Translations under genes and position numbers: made by a program
Notes under the pieces: model-generated
Told to the model about the DNA's origin: nothing
The model's input: only the letters and a program-made list of their open reading frames with translations
Database searches by the model: none
NCBI RefSeq assembly: GCF_003144195.1
Contig: NW_020290030.1
Location: forward strand, 62,001-126,000
Direction: 5' to 3'
Length of the DNA: 64,000 nt
Origin: Ceraceosorus guamensis
Lineage: Eukaryota > Basidiomycota > Exobasidiomycetes > Ceraceosorales > Ceraceosoraceae
Shown: positions 10,933-21,798 of the stretch, piece after piece
How positions within the stretch are numbered: position 1 is the stretch's first letter
How the letters are laid out: every line of letters starts with the position of its first letter

Positions 10933-11466
10933 GACGCGTGTTTGATCTCATCTCATCATATCTGATGTTGTATACGCACGCATGCGTGTGCGCTCTGCCC
11001 TGCTCTTCTACCCCTTCACTCGCCCACCTGATCTCTTATCGCAGTCCAGCGCAAGCCCCATCAGCGTGCCGTTTGCAGTTCACACAGTTTCGGGTCTGTC
11101 GCGCTTCATCCATTCGCGCTCCGAAGGTGCTTGGCAGCGAGCGCCGTCTAGCCGCCGCTGTGGAGGAGGAGGAGGGAGGACATCGCTCAATCACGCTTCA
11201 GCGCGCATCAGACCCCTGGCACGGCACAGCACGGACGAATCACTGACGTCTTGCAGCAGTCAAGTAGCAGCAGCGGATTAGCACACGCAATCGTCATCTC
11301 GTTGGGCACATTTCCCAGAGAGGAGATCGCGTCACGTCTTCAAGGGCTCCTCGACGTGTCGGAATTACGGGGTCGTGAGTGCTGCACGCAGGAGGGAGTG
11401 GATGAAATTGCGAGCAGCAACACAGTCTCTCACCTGTACACTGCGAATCCTCCGCAGCGCTACATC
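10086..11466. other. divergent spacer between ligase and heme oxygenase genes
   Basis: This must hold the promoters of both flanking genes. It contains a GCGCGC run near 10557-10569, AT-rich GATTC/GAATC-type motifs near 10470-10510, and a long GA microsatellite listed separately. No supported gene. Confidence 0.55.
10849..10934 (+). repeat. compound microsatellite (GA)30 + (GACA)n
   Basis: About thirty GA dinucleotides from 10849 to 10908 pass directly into a GACA tetranucleotide tract ending near 10934. It lies about 530 nt upstream of the heme oxygenase start. Confidence 0.95.
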
Positions 11467-13049
11467 ATGAGCTACTCAACAACTGTTCCGTCGACCATCA
11501 CTGCCATCGACCCTCCTCCCCACCTCAACACCGTCGACACAGCTGCAACGTTTCGGACCCCTTCCGCTCCGTCCATTCCCTCACACACCGTGCCACCCAC
11601 TACAAGAAAGAGACGCGCAATGCCTTGCCCCTTCGCAACGCTGGCCAAGCTGACTGGCGTCCGCTTGGATGCATCCGCGCACGCCATGTATCACCCTCAA
11701 CCTTCAACTTCCAAATCTCAGGCCGACCTCTCTCTGGCCCCTGAAGCCTTTACAAGCGACACTCCTCTTTCTGCGCGACTTCAGCAGGGCACCGCCAGGG
11801 CTCACACTGCTATAGAGCGTAGCAGAGGCGTCCGAGCTCTTATGGGCCTCGCAAGGGGTGACAGCGACGGTCAGACCCCAGGACTTGAACGGTCAGAGTA
11901 TATCGCGTGGCTCGTTGGTCTCGGTTGCGTCTATCGGTGAGCATTTCGTCTCCGTACGATGTAGCTTCTTGTGCGCCGCCCTGACCCTTCCCTCGTCGAC
12001 TCTGCAGAACGCTAGAGGCCTATCTCACAATCTCTGCACCTCTCTTGGAACCTTTGCAATCCGTGCTCGACCTGCCAAGCCTCTTCAGAACATCCACACT
12101 CGAAGATGATGTCAGAGCTCACTTATGCACTGATGCACACATCGCCGCCGCTGGCGTGTTGTACTCCAAGCTCGAAGAGACTGAAGCGCTTGACGCATTG
12201 GCACACCCTCTTGCATCAGAGTCACCAGCACACCAGCAGCTTGCTGAATTGCTGGCCCATCTGCCTCACGCCGCAAGATCCATCGAACATTCTCGCGCGC
12301 AGTTTCCCACAGCGCAGCACCTAGCTATCATGTCGCCTCTGCACGCTAGCGCCGTGCTTCGATACTCTGAGCGTCTCGACACTCTTGGTCGCGCGGCGAC
12401 AACCTGCAGAAGCGGACGAAGCACTCCATCCGACGAAGGTGTCTGCCTCACCCCTCTCGATGAGCACAAGACGCCACTGACCGCTCAGACTGCCGGCCTC
12501 AACGACACGGAAGACCTTCTGCTCGCACACGCCTACGTTCGCTACATGGGCGACTTGTCTGGCGGTCAGCACATTGCCAAGCGCGCAAAGGCCCTTTGGC
12601 CCATCGAACATTCCGGTGCAGAAGCCGGCTTTCAATTCTACCGTTTCGAAAAGCCGGCCTATTTCGAAGGAGGTCAGCGCGCTTGGGAAATGTCGCTCAA
12701 GCAAGACTTTAGACGCGCCATGGATGGCGGATTCGAAGATTTGTCGATGCAGGAACAGCAGACTCTGAGTCCTCTTCTGGTGGACGAGGCGAGCCTGGCC
12801 TTTGATCTCAATCGTGCGCTTTTCGACGCCCTCGTGCCTTCTTCAGAAGCCGACGAATTGGCAGATCAGGCTCAGCTCGAGCAGCAGATGCGCAAACTAG
12901 CCAAGGCCGAAATTCAGAAGCTTCCCGTCCATCTACGTCTCATCGCAATGCACGGCAGCGCATCTGGTGCCCTCTTCAAGCTCGCCGTACCTTCTACACT
13001 GGCGATTGCCTGTGCGTTCGCCGCTAGCGCTGGCGCAGCAGCATCGTGA
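11467..13049 (+). CDS. HMX1: heme oxygenase with C-terminal membrane anchor
   Basis: Two exons (11467-11936, 12008-13049) give 503 residues. Heme oxygenase splits heme to biliverdin, iron and CO, usually at the ER. Seen: LQQGTARAHTAIE near residue 112, which holds the proximal histidine, and the family signature YVRYMGDLSGGQ near residue 333 for the distal helix. A C-terminal hydrophobic stretch (LAVPSTLAIACAFAASAG) would anchor it with the catalytic domain in the cytosol. Yeast Hmx1 is about 317 residues. This protein is longer because of a roughly 90-residue N-terminal extension and a Ser/Thr-rich insertion before the signature (about residues 285-325). The intron interrupts VYR/TLEAYL. A second in-frame methionine (MPCPFATLAK, about 11620) is an alternative start. 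Confidence 0.92.
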
Positions 13050-13282
13050 TCGCCACACCTCAGACTGCTTTAATGGACACATTGCTCTCCCTGGAGACGG
13101 CTCGGGCCCCCACCCCGTTCGCGCTGCACCGGAACCACCTCGCGATATTCTATTGTATCTCGACTAGTACTGCTGTTTTACACGCCCCATTCGATGTTGA
13201 TGAATTACAATTACAGCGTTGTCAACTTTTGCCTTTCGCACGCAACGCAGCTCTGCGCGTCGAGGCCTGTTCGAACGAGATC

Positions 13283-15685
13283 TCATGGATGAGGCTTGTG
13301 CGCTTGACTGAAGAGCTTGCCAAGCACCGATTCCACCTCCGCTGCCACCTCTTTGACTTCCGCATCGAACGCCTGCTCGGGACGTCTGAGAGAGTCTTTA
13401 TGCTCTGCAAGATGGAAATCTATGAACGATGCTTGCAGGCCGCCTTGACTGGCTTGCAAACACATGTTGGACGGTCGGATGTCTCGGTGAATGACACCGC
13501 ATTGGTGGATCTTTTCGATCGAGTCCAAGAATGCCGCTCGCACTACACGAGTGACTTCCGCTTGCGCAAGCGGTAGAGCCTTATGTGCATTGCAAGCTGG
13601 CAGCATCTCAAAGAGGTCGACAAGAGCCAGGTCGGACAGAGCCTTGCCGGCATTTGTAAGCAGCAGTCCTCGGATCTGTCGGGGGGGATCGGTGGCACTG
13701 CGGCTTTGAGAGCCAGGGGATGCCGTCAACGGAGGAGAATCAAGGGCTGAGGTTGCTTGAGGCGGCGTCTTCACGCCATCCATGAGCTCGTCACTATCCT
13801 CTCGCACATGATCCATCCAGCCAGAAGCCTTCCACCTCCTTGAAGCTACAGAAAGCGCGCTGACGAGCCGAGGGACTCGGCACCCTTGCAGAGCTGAAAG
13901 TGTGGAGTAGATGTGCGCCTCGTGCAGAGCAACCGATTGCAGATCTTCCTCGCCCAGGCCTTCTTCATCTTTGTCAGATGAATGGTACATCTTGGCCAGA
14001 AGATCTCCCTCAGGTAGCGAGGAAGTGCCCTCCTCAAATCGGGCTTTGTGCACCGTTGCAACAGAGCCGGCAGAGAGCGGCCTGTCGCACACTTTGACGT
14101 AGCTCGAGTGGGTTGTCGGAGATCCATCCGTCCCCTGAGCTCGTAATGTACTGAAGGTGCTCTGGGACTCGCGTCTTGAGCCCGAGGCCGTCATCGACCG
14201 GGTAATCCTCCTGGAATGCGAGCTTCGGCCGGAGTTTGGTGCTCGAAGACCAATGGTCGCGTACGTCGTTTCGGATGGCTCGATCTCGCCCAGACGCTCG
14301 ATGCGCGACATGGCGTGAAAGGTGAAAGCTACCAGCTGCGAGAGTATTGAGTAGCTTGCATCAAAATGGTCCTCGCCAAAGGCTGCGTCTGGGTCCAGTC
14401 CACGTATGCTCGAGTTGATAGCAACCGGGGTCCTGAGCGTGATCTTCAAATTGCCGGGCTCGCCGTCAATGTCGATCAAAAGGAGCATGGTCCCAGTGAA
14501 TAGTGCACCTGTCCTTGCTCCGGCGCGAAAGCAGTGATTGACGACTTGGGCGAGCAGGCTCTTGTGCTGTTCGGCCCGGGAACCTGTTGCCTCGAGGTCA
14601 ACCTCAAGGAGGGGGTGAAGGTCTGCGAGTTCCAACAGACTCGACATGACGCTAGGCGGGATCCATGGCTTGACCTCGATGATCGCAAGGATGCGTGCGT
14701 CTGATGAGCAAGAGCATGGCAGCATTCAAGTCAGCGGTATGCAGCCTGCCAGCCAGCCAGCCAGCAAATGAAGAGCAGAGAGCGACGACTCGCCTTCCCC
14801 TTGCGATCCGCGAGTCCGGTAATCGAAGAGAGCAAAGTCCCACTTGGAGAGAGGGGAGCGCGAATTCCGAACAGCCTCCTCAAGAACAACGGGCCGTCGT
14901 TCGCGTTCGCCTAACCATTTCACATGCTTGGTGATCAGCCACTCGGTGGATTCCAACGACTGTGCTTGCTGCTTGGCGAGGATGGCATTGCACAGCTCTG
15001 ACACCATCTTCAGCGTTGGAGAGAGGACTCCAGAGCAGAGAGAGGCCTCCCCGTTCCAGCTGCGGCCATCGATACGATCGAACCGGATCGCACCACGTCT
15101 GACCTCCAGGCTGCCGTTTTCTGCATCAAGACAAGACTCGATGCGCTCACCAGCCCAGCGTACTAGGTTTGATGCCTCACGACGGAGGGCTGAAAAGAAT
15201 TCGCACGAGATCGTTGCTTTTGTTGTGCTCATTTGTGAGCGAAGCACATACGAAGCGCGAAAAGCCTCGGTACATTCGACTTGCAATGCGGCCGTGTAGG
15301 AACTTGCCGATGACAACTTTTCGCGCATGTCCTCCTCAAAATCTTCACTTTGAAAGAGCAAGTGTGGCGAGGGCGAGTCGAAACTTGCATCTACTGCCAT
15401 GAGTTCAAACTTGGAGCGTGTAGAAGGTTGTGTAGCAAGAGCAGGAGCGCGAATATCCGCAGGTGCTGGGGGCGCGCCGTCAGACGGCCACTTTAGCTGA
15501 TACACTGTGCTAACCACGCCGTTGCTGGCCGCCGATTGTGAGGCAGCCCATTCGAAGCGCGACATTGCGATGCTGGCCTTTGCTTTGCCGGACTCGAAAG
15601 ACAACGAGCGCGTTGGCGGCGGGAAGATGATACCACAGGGCACCAGAGCGTCACAGCCAGCCCAAGGTGGATGAGGCAATGGCAA
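13283..15685 (-). CDS. FunK1-like fungal protein kinase
   Basis: Two exons (15685-14794, 14700-13283) give 769 residues. The C-terminal domain shows GVIHRDIRPSNMC (catalytic loop) and FIDFHLAEH in the DFG position, the atypical pattern of the fungal FunK1 kinase group. An N-terminal region of about 300 residues contains WDFALFDYRTR, which continues into the second exon as DARILAIIEVKPWIPP. FunK1 kinases are expanded in basidiomycetes, with few known substrates. The reading frames join cleanly only if the intron begins with GC (donor AAG/GCGAGT, acceptor CATCAG), which is unusual. The start is uncertain: 15685 is the first in-frame methionine, MSRFEWAASQ at 15565 is another, and an upstream exon is possible. 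It converges on the heme oxygenase gene, about 230 nt between stops. Confidence 0.8.
14701..14793 (-). other. probable GC-AG intron (93 nt)
   Basis: Reading on the reverse strand, exon 1 ends GGGGAAG, the intron begins GCGAGT and ends CATCAG. Splicing gives an uninterrupted RGSQGEDARILAIIEVKPW. I found no GT donor nearby that preserves the frame. Confidence 0.65.
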
Positions 15686-17443
15686 GGAAGGGGCACTGAC
15701 TGCACCGTCGCCTCAGTTGGCCTTCAGCCATGCTGCTCGTAGTCACGAGTTTTGTCGGGAGAGTCTGCGCCATGCAGATGCAGAGATCAGGGAAGGGAGG
15801 AGCTATGCATTGGAGGTCGGAAGGGTGCGGCAAAGGCGAGATCGTCCTGAGTCGTGGTGAGTGCTCGTCTGCGCCTCATCCACCATTTCATTGGAATAAG
15901 CTTGAAGCCGGCACCGGTATAGATGTTCTGTAGTCACATGTATTCACGAGTCAAGATTCGCCATTCAAGATTCTTGATTCAAGATTCGCGATTTGATAGT
16001 CAACTTTGAGTGGTCTTGAGTCGCGCGCCTAGAGCGCGCAATATGGTCACGTGAGGCAATGTTGTGAAAGCTTTGTCGCCCACTCAGCACGACTTGAATC
16101 ATCAGGGTTCGATCCAAATCAGGTAGGTCCGCCTCGACGCTCAGGGGCTCGCCGCGCGCGCCTGTATAGGCAGAATCAAGAATCGTGAATATAGAGGCGA
16201 GGCGGTGCACACCCTGATGCGGCCTGCTGCTGATGGATGGTTGCTGGGCGGCCCGCTTATTGGTGGTGCGATCATCATGCAGCATCTACTCAAACTTTGA
16301 CTGTGAATACGCAACAATCACATCAAGAATCTTGAATTGGAATTGAATGTCTACATGCACCTTTTCAAGTCAAAGTCAGTCACGATGCACGAGTCGTGAT
16401 CGAGTCAAAGAGTCAAGTGGAGCACTCACTTATTGGATCTCAATTTTGAATCACCAGTATACTCTTGACTCATTGCCCTGGATGCACATCCTTGCTCTTC
16501 GACATACAAGTCGGCATGGGAGCCATACAGGGTCTCCGCGCAGTCGCTGTCGGGGGGCCGAACTCGAGGCTCGATCACAAATCTTGAAACAAATTCACAA
16601 TCAAAATTGACTAGCTGAGCTCGCTAAGTATGGACTCAAGACTCACACTGCCAAGCTAGTCTAAGTGTTGCTCTCCAACTCTGAGTCTGTAGGGGAGCTG
16701 TGCTGCATATATGTGACCCATGAATTCACAAATCAAGCCATTTTGCATGATGGCGGTGCGCTCATGCATCTGCGCTGCACAACAAAGGCGGCTGGGATGC
16801 TGTCGCCTCGCCGCCGCTTACCGCGCTGCTCACCGCTAGCGTCTCCGCACTTCACTTTGCTGACGCGGTCTCCTGGAGGAGCTGGTCCTATGATCGCGCG
16901 ACTCTTGCCTCCTCTGCCTGTCCCAACTTTCTTGACTTGACTTGATCCTTGTCGCGCTCAACACTCCTCCTCGATCATTCAGGTACGAATCGCTCACGAC
17001 ATCTCAGCATCGGTGACTCCCGCCATAGAATCCTGACAGATCAGCGCGATCCGCTACTCACATTTTTTGTTCTCTGTCACGACTTGCCTCCTCACTCGCG
17101 CTGGCCCTCGCGCCCGCCCCTCGAATCTCGAGCTCGCAAAGCCATTTCGCGCCTTTCGTCGATCATCTGTCGCTCGATCCTCGAAGTGCAAAGCGGTCGC
17201 CAAAGGCGCTGACTCTAAATACAGGCACTTGGTACATCGAAGACTGCCTTCTCTCGGTTCGACGCTCTGATAGCATACACGCAGACATCTCAAGGCAATT
17301 GGTGGGACCTTGGAATTTCGCCTCTCACACTCTACAGCTCGAGAGCCTGCATTCGTCTCAGTTTCTTTCACGGCTTGCGAGGGCTCTCGATCACTCAGAC
17401 TCATCGTGCGAAACGCATTTCCAGCCCTACTCTTCTAACCAGG
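15686..17443. other. spacer with dispersed GATTC/GAGTC motifs
   Basis: No supported gene. It contains clusters of short related sequences such as ATTCAAGATTC and CACGAGTCAAG near 15941-16020 and 16320-16420. It should include the promoters of the two divergent kinase genes. Confidence 0.6.
15941..16020. repeat. cluster of short GATTC/GAGTC-type motifs
   Basis: Within about 80 nt there are repeated forms of ATTCACGAGTC, AAGATTC and TTCTTGATTCAAGATTC, partly palindromic. Related clusters occur in other spacers of the window but I did not see them inside exons. Confidence 0.6.
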
Positions 17444-19804
17444 ATGAATCGCTTCGACAGCATCCACTTTGCCGACCTTACTGGACCGGGCGGCGGTCAG
17501 TGGGTCCGAATCGGTGGCGGAAGCTTTGGTGTAGTCTACAAGGTGAGTCTGGTGGAGCGAAGCGGAGTCGAACTCAAGGACTTACTCTCTACTCTGGGTG
17601 TGCCGGCAGGGGGAATACTTGGGGACAGAAGTGGCCATCAAGGAAGTGCTTCCGAACAACACGTACGACGTGGAAAAGTACTTTGAGCGTGAATGCGTCC
17701 TCATGAAAGAAGCGCGGCACCCCAACATCGTTCAGTATATCGGCGTATCGAAAAGTCCCGATCCCGACGGAAGAGTCTACATCGTCTCCGAATTTGTCGG
17801 CGGCAACATGCGGTCTTACATTGCCGACAAGCACAAACCCTTCGACTGGCCTTTGCGCATGAGCTTTGCCACCGACGTTGCCCGCGCTGTGGCGTACCTG
17901 CACGCACGACAATGCTTGCACCGAGACTTGAAAGGCGAGAATCTTCTCATCACAGCGAACAATCGGGTCAAGGTGTGCGACTTTGGCTTCGCGCGCATAG
18001 CGGCGAGGAACGAAGAAGAGATGCGAAGGATGAGCGTGAGTGAAGAATGTCCTTTTGTGCCTGATGGACGATCTCGTCTAAGCTTCTCCTGCCCCTTTGC
18101 CACCAGTTCTGCGGCACTGATGGGTACATGTCGCCCGAAATTCTGATGGGCGTCGATTTCAGTCTGCCCACGGATATTTTCTCCCTTGGAGTCATCTTCT
18201 GCGAGATCGCATCTCGTCACCTCGTGGATGCAAATACGTTCAAGCGACAGATGCCCACTTTTGGCGTGGAGGAAGTAGAGATTCGTGAAATGGCTTCCAA
18301 GGGATGCCCAGAGGCATTCATTAGACTCTGCATCGACTGCGTGGCGGTCGAGCCGGAAGCGAGACCAGAAATGCGCGACATCGTGCGTCGCCTGCGCGAT
18401 ATCGAACAAGATGTTCTGACGCGCGAGGCCAAAGCTGGTACTCTGCAAAGCGTTGGAAGTTTGCGAGGCTCCAGCCTCAAGGCTGTGCTAAATGCCGGCA
18501 GCAAGCGAAAAGGAGCAGGTGGGCGACCAGGCGGACCGCCCAGACTCCCAAGCTTCAACGGACAGGTCAAGGTTGGAGAGCCCTCCACCATCAAGGAGGA
18601 GCCCAATGGACATTACGGCGGATCGTCATCGGAAGGCGAGGACAGCGACGAGGACATGGAAGAGGCACTCGCCGCACTGGAGCGCGTGGGTGTCCACGAC
18701 CCCCTCGACAACAAGCTCGGTGAGCTTGACACAGGCAGCACCTTCAAGGTGTCCGGCCACGGCAATCCTTGGTGGAGCGACGAGCAGGGAAGCGCTTTGC
18801 CCAGTCTGCGCACCTCGTGGACGCAGAAAACGATGGCAAAGGACAGTACCGTGAGGGCGTCGAGTGCCTCCAATCCTTTTGCCAGCGGCGACACAGACAC
18901 GACCTACAGTACGAGTGTGGTGCGCCCGTCGAAGATCAAAGATGCACATGCAGCTTTATCAAACACGCTGTCCACCATGACCGTGAAGCAAGAGGATGTC
19001 ACTGCAAGTGACTCGAAGCGCACTGCGGGAAGAGCAGATCGAGTGGAGCCGTCGGACGCCTCCACCTTGCGCGGCGACACTGGCCACGACGCAAACGGCG
19101 CGGCAGCAGCCGAAGGGGATGATGATGTGACGCAGTCCTTTATGACCGCCAGATCGCATCGTCAGGACCCTTCCATTGCAATGGCGACCATCGCTTCCTC
19201 CACGCTTACCCGTCAACGCAGCCCTACGCAAGATGGTCAGGAGCATTATCACGATCCCCTTGTCTACCATCGTTTCACGCTGGTCAAGAACGGAATGAGG
19301 AAGCCAACGCCGATGGGGGCCGCTGCTGCCGCAGCTGCCTCCGGTCAAGTTGCTCCCACGGCAGGCAGCATGATCCCGCCCGGGCTGATCCTGGCAAATG
19401 CGCTCGCCAAGTGCTACGTTTGCGGAAGGCGCCTTGGATTCGGCGCATTCATGGATTGCGACGATTGTCCCGTCAAGACACACGTCGCTTGCGCTCAACT
19501 TGCGGAGCCATCATGTCTCGAGATGCAGATTCCAGGCACTCCAGTGCTAAGCGCCGTCAATGCTTCTCGACGCGCGTCGCGCCAGGCCTCTGGTGGCAGC
19601 AGCACTGTTGACCCGCTTACTCGCCCAGCCTCCCCAGCTGCGACAGCGCTGGCTCGACAAGCTGCGTTGGGCGAACAGCAGCGCGCCGCTTCTCCACCGG
19701 CTGTAGCGGGTGCAAAGGGCTTGTTCAAGGGCAAGCGAGACAAGCGCTCGGGGAAAAGCCCTCCGCCCGCCCAGCCCGATGTGACCGCCGTCAAGGCGTC
19801 GTAA
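17444..19804 (+). CDS. TKL protein kinase, LIM-kinase-like (LISK-DD1 type), with C-terminal C1 zinc finger
   Basis: Three exons (17444-17542, 17610-18035, 18107-19804) give 740 residues. The kinase domain starts almost at the N-terminus: GGGSFGVVYKG (about residue 24), VAIKEVL with the ATP-binding lysine at about 44, HRDLKGENLL (about 137), KVCDFGFAR (about 157), then FCGTDGYMSPE. All catalytic residues are present. HRDLKGEN and the loop sequences fit the tyrosine-kinase-like LISK group known from basidiomycetes. A disordered Ser/Thr/acidic middle follows (residues 290-550). The C-terminus has HRFTLVKNGMRKPT, a poly-Ala stretch, then CYVCGRRLGFGAFMDCDDC and HVACAQLAEPSC. This His/Cys pattern is a C1 (diacylglycerol/phorbol-ester type) zinc finger interrupted by the Ala-rich loop. 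Recruitment to membrane and a cytoskeletal role are inference. Confidence 0.88.
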
Positions 19805-21637
19805 CGTCCCAATCGACGGTGTAGCGTCCTGACTCACGAACAACTTTGCCTAATAGCAAACAGACACGAATCTCACGAACATTTCACGAATCATCGCTAT
19901 TCCTGCCCTAGTTATCATCTTTGCGCGCAACTTTCCCTCTCGTAGCACATCAAAGTCTCGGATCTCAGCGTTCGCCTCGCGTCTTCGCGGTCTTGCACAT
20001 GAGGCTGCCTACATATTCGCCTACATATTCCTGCAGACTATCTGGCGCAAGGATCGAGATCGGTCGCAGCCCTCTTCAATTGCATACATCTCAAAATCGG
20101 GTTAGGACGTTTGCCTGTCGATGTGCTGTAGCGATTTTCATCCCTCTCGGTGTGTATTCTGGAGTTGCATGAGGCACGACTCTGGTGGCACCTATCATGC
20201 ATCGGGAGCGATGGGTTGCCGAAACATTGAATGGTTGCATAATCAACGCCGCTGTGTACTGCTGAGTCGTACACACAGACGGTCAGGGTGGTGGAATGGA
20301 ACGGAGCCATGGAGTGCGAGGCAAGATGTGCTGGTTTCGCACTCTCGACTGGTCCGACGGTCACTTGCCGCCGATCCCGAATCGGGCGTCAGAAGCCCGA
20401 TATCGGGGTTGCGTCAAGCCAAATCTCCTGATGACGCTGCACATTCGCAAAAAGGTACGCACACAAATGTGAGCAGCAACCACTCGCGATCGACTGCTAC
20501 GTTACGTCGCGCTCAGACGAACCCAAGACCGCGGCGCGTTTGAGATTAGCAAAGGCGGGGGCATGGCAGGGATCGTCAATCTTGAATAGCGACCGTTCGG
20601 CGCAACCACCGTGACGCGGACTTCCAGAGACGGCGTTCCATGCGCGGGGCGCGCGCGGAGCTACGCGAGGCCCGAAGGTAGATCGAGCAACGCAAAGTTG
20701 CCTCCCCCCGCGCCGATCTGGATGATCATGTGCACGCGAGGCGTCGGTGCAGGCTAATTAGAGATCTTGAATCAGTTTTGGAGTGTTGAGATGCTGCATA
20801 CAAAAGCTGCACCGTCATCATCCGCCGATGCACCATGCATGCACTTCCTCAGCCCCGAACAGGGGCCGAACAGGGGCAAAATCGCATGTCACGAAGCTAG
20901 CCAGCAGAAGAAGCAGTCGTGAGTCAAGAGTCTGATGGGACGCGAGGTCATTGGCAATTGCCGCGCAGGCATAAGAATTTCCATTTTTGATTGGTACGGA
21001 TTTGACGTAAGATGAATCAAATTAAAGTTGTCACACAAGCCGGCCCAGCCCGCTTACACATCATATTTTAAGGCGGTCGTAATCGATCGAATTGGGCCAT
21101 CATTCAATCTACGCAACTATAGGTTCCGGCGGTCGCTTTCATGCCGATGCATCATCGCGACTGATTGGTCTCATGTCTCCACCTCGCTTCGTGTAAAAAA
21201 CAACGTTTCCAGGTCAAAATGACGCTTAACGCCACTGTAGATGTGCCGGATCAGCGGGTCGTGCAGCGAGAGTCCAGGACAGGATCCTCGGAAACGATGA
21301 CTTCGCTGCTGTTCGCAACTCTTGTGGATTCCCCTAGCCAGCAGCCGCGAGCCGCGATCGTGGGTTGGTCTGATCCGATTTCTGCAATCTCGGAACACCA
21401 CGTCCAGGGCAAATTGGTATGCTCGCTGTAGAGAGGAGAGCGCATTATAGCTGCACAGCTGACGACGGCAGACCATGGCATCTTGCAACATCACTACTAC
21501 TACGGCTTGCGGAAAAGCTGCCGATGTCTTGTCTATACAGTGACTGGAGAGACCTTGACGTCGACGCACGGCTCATGACTATCCATCATAGCAGGAAAGT
21601 GAAAGGCTCTGGACAGACTGAGTAAAGGCGCAAAAAG
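19805..21637. other. gene-free spacer
   Basis: No supported gene. Short open frames (for example 20121-20543) are Arg/Ser-rich without domain features. GAGTC-type motifs appear near 20910-20935. The right end should be the promoter of the secreted protein at 21799. Confidence 0.5.
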
Positions 21638-21643
21638 TATAAG
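21638..21643 (+). promoter_or_regulatory. TATA-like element of secreted-protein gene
   Basis: TATAAG lies about 160 nt before the start codon at 21799, followed by a CT-rich leader (repeated CTCTCGCTCTC). Confidence 0.5.
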
Positions 21644-21798
21644 AGGGCAGCCTTCGAGGCCAAGCAATTCTCACATCATTCCTCATCTCGCTCTCTCGCT
21701 CTCGACCTTGCACAGTAATACAGCTCCGCTTCCGACTTTTGCCTCCTCATACCATCCGCTCCGCTCAAACTCCAAACACAACGTTCAAGCTCATCACA

